Shown here one piece after another: positions 17,010-26,669 of a stretch of DNA of 64,000 bases; positions within the stretch are counted from its first letter, which is position 1; each line of letters starts with the position of its first letter. Under the pieces are notes generated by a model. That model worked only from the letters and a program-made list of their open reading frames with translations, had not been told where the DNA came from and did no database searches. Source of the DNA: Ensifer adhaerens (GTDB lineage: Bacteria > Pseudomonadota > Alphaproteobacteria > Rhizobiales > Rhizobiaceae); assembly GCF_002007205.1 (NCBI RefSeq), contig NZ_LAZS01000006.1:620001-684000 (forward strand). The letters run 5' to 3'. The position numbers were made by a program, and so were the translations under genes.

Positions 17010-17695
17010 TCGTCGCCGACGAAGCGATAGCCGACGCCCGGCTCCGTGCGGATGATCTTCGGATCGGCCGGATCGCGCTCGATCTTGCCGCGCAGCTGGC
17101 CGATGAAGACGCGCAGATAATGCAGGTCTTCGCCATGGGCGACGCCCCAGACCGAGGTTAAGAGCGTCTTGTGGGTGACGACGCGGCCGGCGTGATGCGC
17201 CAGCATTACCAGCAGGTCGTATTCCTTCGGCGTCAGGCGCACCGGTTCGCCGTCCTTCGTCACCACCCGCTTGATCGTGTCGATCGCCACGCCATCGGCG
17301 GACAGCTGCGTCTGGCCGCCTTCCATCTGCACCCGGTGGCGAAGGGCCGCGCGGATGCGGGCCGTCAGTTCGCCGATACCGAAGGGCTTTTCGATATAGT
17401 CGTCGGCGCCGAGATCGAGTGCTGCGATCTTTTCGCTTTCCCGGTCGCGCGCCGACAGGATGATGATCGGCACCTGCGACCAGCCGCGCAGGTTTGCGAT
17501 GACCTCCTTGCCGTCCATGTCGGGCAGGCCGAGATCGAGGATGACGACATCCGGCGCCATCGTCGCCGCCGCCTTCAACGCCTCGGCGCCGGTCATCGCC
17601 TCGCGAACGTCATAGCCGGCAGCGCTCAGCGCGGGTTTCAGGAAACGCTGGATCTGGGGTTCGTCGTCGACAACGAGGATGCGCTCCACGCTCAT
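17003..17695 (-). CDS. kdpE: Potassium-regulon response regulator KdpE
   Basis: OmpR-family DNA-binding response regulator that activates the kdp operon when phosphorylated by KdpD. The 230-residue protein has a receiver domain with acidic pair Asp10-Asp11, phospho-acceptor Asp54 (VVILDLGLPDMDG) and conserved Lys in EKPFG, then a winged-helix domain (RVVTKDGEPVRLTPKEYDLLVMLAHHAGRVVTHKTLL, ending TEPGVGYRF). Its start codon overlaps the kdpD stop by 4 bp, so the two are translationally coupled. It is the last gene of the kdp operon. Confidence 0.96.
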   Translation of the reverse strand: MSVERILVVDDEPQIQRFLKPALSAAGYDVREAMTGAEALKAAATMAPDVVILDLGLPDMDGKEVIANLRGWSQVPIIILSARDRESEKIAALDLGADDYIEKPFGIGELTARIRAALRHRVQMEGGQTQLSADGVAIDTIKRVVTKDGEPVRLTPKEYDLLVMLAHHAGRVVTHKTLLTSVWGVAHGEDLHYLRVFIGQLRGKIERDPADPKIIRTEPGVGYRFVGDEG

Positions 17696-20388
17696 GCACG
17701 GTCCTTTTCGGAGATTTCAGCCTTGGCGGCGGGAAAGCGCATGGAAATGCGCGTGCCGCGGCGGCGAAGCGCCGGGCTTTCCGCCTTGATCTGCCCGCCC
17801 ATGGCCTCGACGAAGCCCTTGGCAATCGAAAGCCCGAGCCCGGTCCCCGGCGTGCGGCCATCCGCCTTGCCGCGGCGGAAGAATTTCTCGAAGACCTGCT
17901 CGAGATCCTTGGGTGGGATGCCTTTGCCAAGGTCGGTTACCGACAGCACGATGTCGTTGCCGTCCGTACGGGCATAGATGCTGATCGGCTCGTCGCCGCC
18001 ATACTTGTTGGCGTTGTCGAGCAGGTTGAAGAGCACCTGGCCGAGCAGCACGCTGTCGCCCCGCATCAGCGGCAGGTCGGACGCGATGCTGGTTTCGACC
18101 TCGCGATCCGGGAAGTATTTGCGGGCGCGATCGACGGCCGCCCGCACCACGTCGGCGACATCGACCCAATCGCGCTTGGCATTGACGGTGCCGGCCTCGA
18201 TGCGGGTCATGTCGAGCAGGTTGGCGACAAAACGCGTCAGCCTGCCGCCCTCCTCCTCGATCGACTGCAACAGGTCGTCGCGACTTTCCGGCGGCATGCG
18301 ATCACCGAGCTGGCGCAGGCTGGTAACGGCGCCGGTGATGGTCGCAAGCGGGGTTCTCAGATCATGCGAAATGGACGACAGGAGGGCGGCGCGAAAGCGC
18401 TCGCCTTCGAGTTTTGCCGCCTGGTCGAGGCTTTCGCGTGACAGCCGGGCCCGGTCGACGGCGATCGCCGTCTGGTCGAGGATCGCTGCCAGCGCCCGCT
18501 CCTCGTTGATCTCCAGCGGCTTGTCGGCCTGGACGAAGCCGCAGACGCCGACGACGCCGTGCGGGCTCGTCAGCGGCCGGAAATGGAAGGGGCTGTTCGG
18601 CAGCGTGCCCGTGCCGTTGCCGGCCGGTTCCTTTTTGTCCATCGCCCAGCGTGCCGCCATGATGTCGGTGACGTCGAGTTCGGTGTCCGGCGGCCAGGCA
18701 GCCTTCAATTGCAGGTCGCCGTCTTCCGGCAGGAGCAGCGCCGAACTACGTTTCAGCGTCGACTGCATCTGCGTCACCGCCGCCCACAGCACGTCGTCGG
18801 CCTTGGCCGTGCCTGAGAGCTTGCGGGAAAAATCGTAGAGCGCCTGTGTCGCGGCCGCGCGCTGGCGTGCCGATTTCGCCTGCTCGCGCACCCGCGAGGC
18901 GAGGCTGCCGGCAAGAGCGGCCGCGACCAGGAAGATCACGAGCGCGAACACCTCATGCGGCTCCGCGATGGTGAAGGTGCCGGTGGGTTTAATGAAGAAG
19001 AAATTGTAGGCGAGCACCGAAAACAGCGCCGCTGCGATTGCCGAGATGTGGCCGGCATAGGTCGCGGACGCGAGAACCGCAAGCAGGTAAAGCAGCGAGA
19101 TATTGGGCAGGACAATGAAATGGCCAAGCAGCAGACCGACTGCCGTTGAAGCGGTCACGGAGGCCGCGGCGATGGCGACGGCGCGCCCGGTTCCGGGCGG
19201 CAACGTTCTTTTGCCCGTGGATTTCCGCTTGACCGGCACCGTCTCGCGATCGGTGACGAGGTGGATGCCGACCTCGGATACACGCTCGGCCAGGGCGTCG
19301 GGAAGCGACTGGCGAAACAGCCGCATCGGAAAGGACTGGCGGCGTATGCCGATGACGATCTGCGTCGCGTGCTCGCGACGCGCGAGCTTCAATATCTCCT
19401 CGACGAAATCGTTGCCGATGATACGACGCGTCTCGGCACCGAGCTGCTCGGCAAGGCGGAAGGTCTCGTCGAGCCGGCGCACATCCTCGCCGTCGCCGCT
19501 TTCGCGGTCCGCGCGCTCGATGAAGACGACGATCCAGGGAGCGTTCAGGCCCTCGGCGAGCCGGCTCGCCGTGCGCACGACCTTTTCGGAGAGCGGATCG
19601 GAACCGATGCACACGAGTAAGCGCTCGCCACTCGCCCAGACGCCTTCGATCGCGTTCTGCTTGAGGTAGTCGACCATCTGGTCGTCCACCCGGTCGGCCG
19701 TGCGACGCAGAGCCAGCTCGCGCAGCGCCGTCAGGTTGCCCAATCGGAAGAAGCGATCTGTGGCGCGCTTGGCGCCGTCGGGCAGATAGACCTTGCCTTC
19801 CTTCAGGCGCTCGATCAATTCGGCCGGCGGCAGGTCGACGAGAAGCACTTCATCGGCACGTTTCAGCACCGTATCCGGCACCCGCTCGCGCACCGGCACG
19901 CCGGCGATCTGCGCAACCACGTCGGAGAGGCTTTCCAGATGCTGGATGTTGAGCGCGGTCCAGACATCGATGCCGGCGGCGATCAGTTCCTCAATGTCCT
20001 GGTAGCGCTTCGGGTGTCGGCTATCGGCCGGATTGCTGTGGGCCAGTTCGTCGACGACGATGATTTTCGGCCGGCGCGCAAGCGCTGCATCCAGGTCAAA
20101 CTCGGGAAGCACACGGCCGCGATGGTTCACATCGCGGCGCGGAAGAATTTCCAATCCATCGATAAGTGCCGCAGTCTCGCTGCGGCCATGGGTTTCGACG
20201 AGCCCGATGACGATATCGACCCCATCCTGTTTCAGGCGGCGCGCCCGGGTCAACATCGCGTAGGTCTTGCCGACGCCGGGGGCAGCGCCGAGGAAAACGG
20301 TCAGTTTTCCTCGGCGATCCTGCGCGGCAAGGGCCAATAGCGCGTCTGGGTCGGGGCGACTTTTGGCGTCGCGATCACTTTCGGGCAT
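17692..20388 (-). CDS. kdpD: Potassium sensor histidine kinase KdpD
   Basis: Sensor kinase of 898 residues controlling kdpFABC. In order: N-terminal KdpD domain with Walker A GAAPGVGKTYAML (about residue 33) and VDELAHSN Walker B; a universal-stress-protein-like domain (LLVCIGSDPLSEKVVRTASRLA); four membrane helices (about 400-500); a GAF-like region; HisKA with the acceptor His in SSISHDLRTPLATITG (about residue 675); and a HATPase domain with GLGLSIAKGFVEAMGG. Full length and all motifs intact. It follows kdpC by 22 bp and overlaps kdpE by 4 bp. Confidence 0.96.
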   Translation of the reverse strand: MPESDRDAKSRPDPDALLALAAQDRRGKLTVFLGAAPGVGKTYAMLTRARRLKQDGVDIVIGLVETHGRSETAALIDGLEILPRRDVNHRGRVLPEFDLDAALARRPKIIVVDELAHSNPADSRHPKRYQDIEELIAAGIDVWTALNIQHLESLSDVVAQIAGVPVRERVPDTVLKRADEVLLVDLPPAELIERLKEGKVYLPDGAKRATDRFFRLGNLTALRELALRRTADRVDDQMVDYLKQNAIEGVWASGERLLVCIGSDPLSEKVVRTASRLAEGLNAPWIVVFIERADRESGDGEDVRRLDETFRLAEQLGAETRRIIGNDFVEEILKLARREHATQIVIGIRRQSFPMRLFRQSLPDALAERVSEVGIHLVTDRETVPVKRKSTGKRTLPPGTGRAVAIAAASVTASTAVGLLLGHFIVLPNISLLYLLAVLASATYAGHISAIAAALFSVLAYNFFFIKPTGTFTIAEPHEVFALVIFLVAAALAGSLASRVREQAKSARQRAAATQALYDFSRKLSGTAKADDVLWAAVTQMQSTLKRSSALLLPEDGDLQLKAAWPPDTELDVTDIMAARWAMDKKEPAGNGTGTLPNSPFHFRPLTSPHGVVGVCGFVQADKPLEINEERALAAILDQTAIAVDRARLSRESLDQAAKLEGERFRAALLSSISHDLRTPLATITGAVTSLRQLGDRMPPESRDDLLQSIEEEGGRLTRFVANLLDMTRIEAGTVNAKRDWVDVADVVRAAVDRARKYFPDREVETSIASDLPLMRGDSVLLGQVLFNLLDNANKYGGDEPISIYARTDGNDIVLSVTDLGKGIPPKDLEQVFEKFFRRGKADGRTPGTGLGLSIAKGFVEAMGGQIKAESPALRRRGTRISMRFPAAKAEISEKDRA

Positions 20389-20410
20389 TCAATGTCTCAG
20401 GCGTGGGGTC

Positions 20411-20980
20411 TCAGGTTCGGGGCGCATCCAGGGCCAGGTTGAGTTCTAGCACATTGACGCGCGGCTCGCCTACGACCCCGAGCAGCCGATCCTCGGTCGC
20501 CTTGTCGACCAGGGCGGCGACGTCTGCTTCGCTGAGACCACGCGCCTTGGCAACCCTGGCGACCTGCGCCTGAGCGAAGGCCGGGGTGATATGCGGGTCG
20601 AGACCGGATCCGGAAGTCGTTGCCGCATCGGCGGGAATTTCACCCGTGAAGCCGGCGCCCTTCAGGCGCTCGACATCGGCTGCGACACGATCCTTAAGCT
20701 TGACCGAGGTGGTGCCGAGGTTGGAGCCGCTCGATGCCCCGGCGTTGTAGGCTTCCGGCCCGGTCGCGGACGGACGCGGCCAGAAGTATTTGTCGGAGGT
20801 GAAGTTCTGGCCGATCAGTTCGGAACCGATCAAGGCACCGTCCTTCTCGATGAGGCTGCCGTTTGCCTGTGCCGGCATCAGCACTTGCGACATGCCGGTG
20901 ATGGCGAAAGGATAAGCAAGGCCGGTGATCGCAGTCAGAAGCACGATCATCACGATGGCGGGGCGAATTTGGTTCAGCAT
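20411..20980 (-). CDS. kdpC: Potassium-transporting ATPase subunit KdpC
   Basis: Single-pass subunit of 189 residues that assists potassium/ATP binding in the KdpFABC pump. It begins [32 protein letters not shown], the conserved membrane anchor, and continues with [21 protein letters not shown] and the family's C-terminal [21 protein letters not shown] and [11 protein letters not shown]. The start ATG lies 2 bp past the kdpB stop, so translation is coupled. The length is normal. Confidence 0.96.
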   Translation of the reverse strand: MLNQIRPAIVMIVLLTAITGLAYPFAITGMSQVLMPAQANGSLIEKDGALIGSELIGQNFTSDKYFWPRPSATGPEAYNAGASSGSNLGTTSVKLKDRVAADVERLKGAGFTGEIPADAATTSGSGLDPHITPAFAQAQVARVAKARGLSEADVAALVDKATEDRLLGVVGEPRVNVLELNLALDAPRT

Positions 20981-20982
20981 GG

Positions 20983-23100
20983 TTACACCAGATTGAGTGC
21001 GTTGACGGCGAGGTCGACGAGCTTGATGCCTGCGAAAGGCAGGAGAATGCCGCCGAGACCGTAGACAAGGAGGTTGCGGCGCAGAAGCGCTGCCGCACCG
21101 ACCGGCCGGTACTTGACGCCCTTCAGCGCCAGCGGGATCAGCGCGACGATGATAAGCGCGTTGAAGATCACCGCCGACAGGATTGCCGATTGCGGCGAAG
21201 CCAGGCCCATGACGTTGAGCGCGGCAAGGGCCGGATAGGTGGTGATGAACAGCGCCGGGATGATGGCGAAGTACTTTGCCACGTCGTTGGCGATCGAAAA
21301 CGTCGTCAGCGAACCGCGGGTCATCAGCAGCTGCTTGCCGATCTCGACGATCTCGATGAGCTTCGTCGGGCTGGAATCGAGGTCCACCATGTTGGCGGCC
21401 TCGCGAGCGGCCTGCGTGCCGGTCTGCATGGCGACGCCGACATCGGCCTGGGCGAGCGCCGGGGCGTCGTTGGTGCCGTCGCCGCACATGGCGATGAGAC
21501 GGCCACCCTGTTGCTCCTTGCGGATATAGGCGAGCTTGTCTTCAGGCGTTGCCTCCGCAAGGAAGTCATCGACGCCGGCTTCAGACGCGATTGCCGCGGC
21601 GGTTACCGGGTTGTCGCCCGTCACCATGACGGTGCGAATGCCCATGGCGCGAAGAGCGGCAAAACGCTCCTTGATACCTGGCTTGACGACGTCCTTCAGA
21701 TGGATGACGCCGAGCAGGCGCGGACCGTCGGCGACGGCAAGCGGCGTGCCGCCGGTGCGCGCGACCTGGTCGACGGCGCGGCGGAACTCGCTCGGCACGT
21801 TCTCGTCGCGGATGCCGGTAAACTTCAGGATCGAGTCGACAGCGCCCTTGCGCAGACGGCGACCGCCGAAGTCGACGCCCGAGAGCCTCGTTTCCGCGGC
21901 AAAAGGGATGACCGCGTCGATCCGCGTTGCACCGGCCTGGCTGGCGCCACCACCGACGGCAAGCGCCACGACCTCGCCCTTGCCCGCTTCGGGGAGCGAG
22001 ACATTGGGTGCCTGGCGGCCGAACTCGCCGGTCGCAAGGGCGGCGATCGAGCGGCCCTCGGGCGTTTCGTCGGCAAGGCTCGCAAGCAGCGCCGCATCGG
22101 CAAGCTCCGCTTCGCTGACACCGGGCACCGGCATGAAGTCGGCGGCCATGCGGTTACCGAAAGTGATCGTGCCCGTCTTGTCGAGCAGCAGCGTGTCGAC
22201 GTCGCCGGCGGCCTCGACAGCGCGCCCGGAGGTGGCGATGACGTTGAAGCGCACCAGGCGGTCCATGCCGGCGATGCCGATGGCCGAAAGCAGGCCTCCG
22301 ATCGTGGTCGGAATCAGGGTTACGAGCAGGGCTGCGAGCACGGTGACCGAGAGGACAGTACCGGAGTAACCGGCGAGACCCCAGAGCGTGACGACGGCCA
22401 CCAGGAAGATCAGCGTCAGGCCCGAAAGCAGGATCGACAGCGCGATCTCGTTCGGGGTCTTCTGGCGCTGGGCGCCTTCGATCAGCGCGATCATGCGGTC
22501 GACGAAGGTGTTGCCGGGTGCCACGCCGATGCGGACCTTGATCCAGTCGGAAAGCACCTGCGTGCCCCCGGTGACGGCCGAGCGGTCGCCGCCGGATTCG
22601 CGGATAACGGGCGCGGATTCGCCAGTGATGGCGCTTTCGTTGACCGAGGCGACGCCTTCGACGACCTCGCCGTCACCGGGGATCAGTTCGCCTGCCTCGA
22701 CGAGCACGAGATCGCCGACCTTCAGCGACGTCGCCGGAATCGTCTGGGTCTCGCGGCCCTCAGCGGAGACGAGCTTGTGCGCCGTCAGCTCGGACTTGGT
22801 GCGGCGCAGGCTGTCGGCCTGTGCCTTGCCACGGCCTTCAGCGACGGCTTCGGCGAAGGTGGCAAAAAGCACCGTGAACCACAGCCAGGCGGCGATCTGC
22901 CCGGAGAAGAGCGGGCTGCCGGTGCCGGTGGCGATATCGCGGATGAAGAGGCCGGTGACAACGGCCGCAACCACCTCGGTGACGAAGATCACCGGATTGC
23001 GCACGAGCTGGCGCGGGTCGAGCTTCACGAACGCCGCCTTGACCGCCGGCAGGAGGATCGCCGGGTCCAGAAGACTTGGAGCAACTGGTTTGGAAGACAT
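20983..23100 (-). CDS. kdpB: Potassium-transporting P-type ATPase subunit KdpB
   Basis: Catalytic ATP-hydrolysing subunit of the Kdp pump, 705 residues. Visible P-type ATPase motifs: the actuator loop [11 protein letters not shown], phosphorylation motif [13 protein letters not shown] (Asp phosphorylated), nucleotide-binding region with KGAVDSIL, and the hinge motif [20 protein letters not shown]. Several membrane helices flank these domains. The start at [12 protein letters not shown] is favoured because it matches the conserved KdpB N-terminus; the frame is open a further 43 codons into the end of kdpA. It follows kdpA by 13 bp. Confidence 0.96.
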   Translation of the reverse strand: MSSKPVAPSLLDPAILLPAVKAAFVKLDPRQLVRNPVIFVTEVVAAVVTGLFIRDIATGTGSPLFSGQIAAWLWFTVLFATFAEAVAEGRGKAQADSLRRTKSELTAHKLVSAEGRETQTIPATSLKVGDLVLVEAGELIPGDGEVVEGVASVNESAITGESAPVIRESGGDRSAVTGGTQVLSDWIKVRIGVAPGNTFVDRMIALIEGAQRQKTPNEIALSILLSGLTLIFLVAVVTLWGLAGYSGTVLSVTVLAALLVTLIPTTIGGLLSAIGIAGMDRLVRFNVIATSGRAVEAAGDVDTLLLDKTGTITFGNRMAADFMPVPGVSEAELADAALLASLADETPEGRSIAALATGEFGRQAPNVSLPEAGKGEVVALAVGGGASQAGATRIDAVIPFAAETRLSGVDFGGRRLRKGAVDSILKFTGIRDENVPSEFRRAVDQVARTGGTPLAVADGPRLLGVIHLKDVVKPGIKERFAALRAMGIRTVMVTGDNPVTAAAIASEAGVDDFLAEATPEDKLAYIRKEQQGGRLIAMCGDGTNDAPALAQADVGVAMQTGTQAAREAANMVDLDSSPTKLIEIVEIGKQLLMTRGSLTTFSIANDVAKYFAIIPALFITTYPALAALNVMGLASPQSAILSAVIFNALIIVALIPLALKGVKYRPVGAAALLRRNLLVYGLGGILLPFAGIKLVDLAVNALNLV

Positions 23101-23113
23101 GTGTCGAATTCCT

Positions 23114-24823
23114 TTAGAAGGTCTGGCCGGCAAGCATCGAGAGATGCTCGACGATGGGACCGAGAGCGAGCGCCGGGAAGAACTGCAGCCCGCCGAGAAT
23201 GAGGATGATGCCGACAAGCAGGCCGACAAAAAGCGGCGTGTCGGTCGGGAACGTGCCCTTGGACGCTGGCACGCGGGTCTTGACCGCGATCGAGCCGGCG
23301 ATCGCCATCACCGGAACGGCGTAGGCGAAACGGCCGAGCAGCATCGCAAGGCCAAGCGTCGTGTTGTACCAGGGCGTGTTGCCGGTGAGACCGCCAAAGG
23401 CCGAGCCGTTGTTGCCGGCAGCCGAGGTGAAGGCATAGAGGATTTCCGACAGACCGTGCGGGCCCGCAGTACCGATGCTCGCAACCGCAAAGGGCAGCAT
23501 GGCGGAGACCGCGGCAAAGCCGAGGATCGTCACCGGCAGGATGAGAACCGCGAACATCGCGTATTTCATCTCGCGGCTCTCGATCTTCTTGCCGAGCAGT
23601 TCCGGCGTGCGGCCGACCATCAGGCCGGCAACGAAGACGGCGAGGATCGCAAAGACCACCATGCCATAGAGGCCGGAGCCGACGCCGCCGGGCAGAACTT
23701 CGCCAAGCTGCATCAGGAACATCGGCACAAGACCGCCGAGGCCGGTCAGCGAGCCGTGCATGCCGTTGACGCCGCCATCCGAGAGGCCGGTGGTGACCGC
23801 CGCATAGAGCGCCGTCATCGCCTGGCCGAAGCGCACTTCCTTGCCTTCCATGTTGCCCTGGACAGCATCGAGGCCAAGCGCGGTCAGGATCGGGTTGCCC
23901 TGCGTTTCCGCCCAGTAGACGACCGCAACACCCGAGATCAGAAGGATCCCGGTGACGGCGATGAAGGCCCAGCCCTGGCGGCGGTTACCGACCATCTGGC
24001 CGAAGGTGTAGACGAGTGCCGCCGAGATCGACAGCATCGCGAAAATGTTGAGATAGTTGGAGAACGCGGTCGGGTTCTCGAACGGATGGGCGGCGTTGAC
24101 GTTGAAGAAGCCTCCGCCATTGGTGCCGAGCTGCTTGATCGCCTCCTGGCTTGCGACCGGGCCGACGGAGATCGTCTGCTTGGCGCCTTCAAGCGTGGTT
24201 GCGGTGAGGTCGGCGTGGAAGGTCTGCGGCAGGCCGGTCCAGACCATGGCAAGGGCCATGACGACGGCGATCGGCAGAAGCACGTAAAGCGTCGAACGGG
24301 TGAGATCGACCCAGAAATTGCCGACGGTCGAGGCATTCGAGCGGGCGAAGGCACGGGTGACGGCGAGCGCCATGGCGATACCGGTCGCGGCCGACACGAA
24401 GTTATGCACCGTCAGGCCGGCCATCTGGCTGAAATGGCTGAGCGTGGTTTCGCCGCCGTAGTTCTGCCAGTTGGTGTTGGTGACGAAGCTGACCGCCGTG
24501 TTGAAGGCGAGATCGGAGGGCATGCCGGCGAAACCCTGCGGGTTCATCGGCAGATAGGCCTGCAGCCTTAGGATCGCATAGAGCGAGACGAAGCCGGCGA
24601 GGCTGAAGGCGAGCATCGACATCGTGTAGGCGAGCCAGCCCTGTTCCTTCTTCGGATCGACGCCGGCGGCGAGATAAAGGCCGCGCTCGACGGGACCGAG
24701 GACGGGCGAAAAGACGTTGCGTTCACCGGAAAAGACCCGCGCCATGTAAAGCCCCAGTGGCTTGATGACAATCAGGACGGCGATGAAAAGGAGGCTGATC
24801 TGCAGCCACCCGATGATAGACAT
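23114..24823 (-). CDS. kdpA: Potassium-transporting ATPase subunit KdpA
   Basis: Membrane subunit of 569 residues that forms the potassium-selective pathway, related to Trk/Ktr channels. It starts [28 protein letters not shown] and contains about ten membrane helices with the four selectivity-filter-like repeats: [31 protein letters not shown], a GMHGSLTG segment and [14 protein letters not shown]. It follows kdpF by about 85 bp. Confidence 0.97.
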   Translation of the reverse strand: MSIIGWLQISLLFIAVLIVIKPLGLYMARVFSGERNVFSPVLGPVERGLYLAAGVDPKKEQGWLAYTMSMLAFSLAGFVSLYAILRLQAYLPMNPQGFAGMPSDLAFNTAVSFVTNTNWQNYGGETTLSHFSQMAGLTVHNFVSAATGIAMALAVTRAFARSNASTVGNFWVDLTRSTLYVLLPIAVVMALAMVWTGLPQTFHADLTATTLEGAKQTISVGPVASQEAIKQLGTNGGGFFNVNAAHPFENPTAFSNYLNIFAMLSISAALVYTFGQMVGNRRQGWAFIAVTGILLISGVAVVYWAETQGNPILTALGLDAVQGNMEGKEVRFGQAMTALYAAVTTGLSDGGVNGMHGSLTGLGGLVPMFLMQLGEVLPGGVGSGLYGMVVFAILAVFVAGLMVGRTPELLGKKIESREMKYAMFAVLILPVTILGFAAVSAMLPFAVASIGTAGPHGLSEILYAFTSAAGNNGSAFGGLTGNTPWYNTTLGLAMLLGRFAYAVPVMAIAGSIAVKTRVPASKGTFPTDTPLFVGLLVGIILILGGLQFFPALALGPIVEHLSMLAGQTF

Positions 24824-24907
24824 GAGACTTCTCCGCTAAGGGCGACCGGACGGCGCAAAGGCGCCCGGCTGATGCGAAAGGCCAACGGTCCGATCCCGTA
24901 GACCGGG

Positions 24908-24994
24908 TCAGAACCGTTCCGGGCGAACGAGGGTGACGACGAGGTAGGCCGCAAGCGCAACGGCGACTGCGAGACCGATCAGGGCTTCGAACAT
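24908..24994 (-). CDS. kdpF: Potassium-transporting ATPase small subunit KdpF
   Basis: A 28-residue single-helix membrane peptide, MFEALIGLAVAVALAAYLVV followed by a charged end (RPERF). KdpF stabilises the KdpABC complex in the membrane. It has the conserved Ala/Leu-rich helix and terminal RPE/RF pattern, the right position directly before kdpA, and a strong ribosome site AGGAGGG 5 bp before the ATG. That ribosome site overlaps the stop codon of the small ORF upstream. Confidence 0.88.
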   Translation of the reverse strand: MFEALIGLAVAVALAAYLVVTLVRPERF

Positions 24995-25003
24995 GACGCC
25001 CTC

Positions 25004-25087
25004 CTAAAGCCGGCTCAGCGCGCGCGCATAAAGCGCGAACACGACAAAGCCGCCGATGCCGGCGGCGAGGAAAAGAACATCGGACAT
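25004..25087 (-). CDS. 27-residue membrane peptide upstream of kdpF
   Basis: A short frame with ATG, good ribosome site (GGAG, 9 bp before) and one predicted membrane helix: it starts MSDVLFLAAGIGGFVVFALY and ends RALSRL. Its TAG stop lies inside the Shine-Dalgarno sequence of kdpF, a layout that favours translational coupling. No family is recognised. Its position as first gene suggests a leader or an extra small subunit/regulator of the Kdp complex, which is inference. It could also be a non-essential leader peptide. Confidence 0.68.
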   Translation of the reverse strand: MSDVLFLAAGIGGFVVFALYARALSRL

Positions 25088-25320
25088 GCAAATACTCCGG
25101 ACTGTTGAAGTCCGGATCTTGCTCCCGCAGCGGGTCAATTATCGATTGCGATGGTCGGAAGGAGGCATAAGGAAAAGATAAAGACGCCCGCAAAGATCCG
25201 TTCGGGAGCGCGGGAAGCGACCTTCATAGGCGCAGAACCGGTCCGGTACGGCCTATCTGCCACAAGCTGAAGATTTCCCGAGGCCGCCCGTATGCGACCG
25301 CCGGTTCGGCAAAAGAGCAC

Positions 25321-26481
25321 CTAGCCCTTGATAATCTCGTTCACGCTCGTTTCGGTGGGCGTGGTAGCTTCGCGCATCCATTCGCGCCAGATCGCAACGA
25401 GCAGCGCCATCAGCACCGGACCGACGAAGAGGCCGAGGAAACCCATGGTCTTCACGCCGCCGACGAGGCCGAAGAAGGTCGGCAGGAAGGGAAGCTTGAT
25501 CGGGCCGCCGACGAGGCGCGGACGCAGCGTCTTGTCGACGATGAAGAGTTCGGTCGTGCCCCAGGTGAACAGCGCCAGGCCGTGAATGGGCGAACCGCTG
25601 GCGACGAGATAGACCGAGACCAGCGTGAAGCAGAGCGGCGCGCCACCGGGGATCAGCGCCATCAGGCCGGTGATGATGCCGAGCGTGACCGGCGACGGCA
25701 CGCCGGCAAGCCAATAGGCGACGCCAAGCACGATGCCTTCGCCAATGGCGATGATGCCCATGCCGGTGACCGTCGAGCTGATCGTCAGCGGCACGACGCG
25801 CGACAGCCGTTCCCAGCGCATCGGGAAGATGCGCTCGCCGAGCTTGTCGAGCTGGCCGGAGAAGGACTGCCCATCGCGATAGACGAAGAACAGCGTGATC
25901 AGCATGAACAGCAGCGTCAGGAAGGCATGGAACGTCGAGGCACCGACGACCAGAACGCCGCGGTAGATATTGCCGATGTTGGAGCCGCTGACGAGTTGGA
26001 CCAGTTCGCCGAGCGCGCCCGGATGGCCGATATGCTTGACCCATTGCTCGCCAAGCCAGACACCGGCGATCGGAATGCTCGACAGCCACGCGGGCACGAC
26101 GGCACCGTTGGCATTGGTCTCGACGGCCCAGACGACCCAGTCGCGCACTTCGTCGACCGCATAGACGGCCGCAATCGAGATCGGCACGACGATGAAGGAG
26201 ATGACGCAGACGATCGCGATGGTGGCGGCAAGCGTCCGGTTGCCGTTCACACCGGCGAGCAGCCGGCGATAGATCGGCCAGCTAGCAAACCCGATGACGA
26301 CAGCGGCCAGAACCGGAACGACGAAACCATGGAAGAAATAGACGCCGGCAAGCAGGACGAAGACCAGCATCCAGCGGGCAGCGGTCATGGGGCCGACAAG
26401 GGCATGGCGCGAAATGGCAGTGTGCCCGAGGAGCCGTGGCTCCACGGCAAAATTCTCTCGTTCGCGATTGCCCAATTGCAC
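25321..26481 (-). CDS. AI-2E family membrane transporter (PerM/YdiK type)
   Basis: Multi-pass membrane protein of 386 residues in the family named after the AI-2 exporter TqsA; most members have no proven substrate. Visible features: an N-terminal helix pair (AARWMLVFVLLAGVYFFHGFVVPVLAAVVIGFASWPIYRR), a helical soluble insert (about 100-190), and the C-terminal conserved block GVAYWLAGVPSPVTLGIITGLMALIPGGAP with FVGPVLMALLVAIWREW. GGAGG is 7 bp before a GTG, which I take as start; a TTG one codon earlier is possible. It is divergent from nothing and monocistronic. Confidence 0.88.
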   Translation of the reverse strand: MQLGNRERENFAVEPRLLGHTAISRHALVGPMTAARWMLVFVLLAGVYFFHGFVVPVLAAVVIGFASWPIYRRLLAGVNGNRTLAATIAIVCVISFIVVPISIAAVYAVDEVRDWVVWAVETNANGAVVPAWLSSIPIAGVWLGEQWVKHIGHPGALGELVQLVSGSNIGNIYRGVLVVGASTFHAFLTLLFMLITLFFVYRDGQSFSGQLDKLGERIFPMRWERLSRVVPLTISSTVTGMGIIAIGEGIVLGVAYWLAGVPSPVTLGIITGLMALIPGGAPLCFTLVSVYLVASGSPIHGLALFTWGTTELFIVDKTLRPRLVGGPIKLPFLPTFFGLVGGVKTMGFLGLFVGPVLMALLVAIWREWMREATTPTETSVNEIIKG

Positions 26482-26645
26482 CAATGATCCTCCGTCTTCC
26501 GACGAGCTTACAACAAACCCGCGGCCTTGCCATCCTATCTGACGCCGCGCGCCGCCCCTTTGCCCCTGCTTTACGGTAGTTTCAGGGCCGTGGCCGACGC
26601 TAGCGGCGGGACATGACAGAAAAATTTAGGAGGGTTCAAGAGCAC

Positions 26646-26669
26646 CCGGCTTTCTTTCGATAAAGCCGG
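26646..26669 (-). terminator. Hairpin after the MFS gene
   Basis: An 8-bp perfect stem CCGGCTTT/AAAGCCGG with an 8-nt loop directly follows the MFS stop codon on the minus strand. No T-run follows. Confidence 0.5.

Noticed and set aside
21190-24571. Two long plus-strand frames across kdpB and kdpA
   Set aside because: They overlap well-supported subunits on the opposite strand and show no domain.
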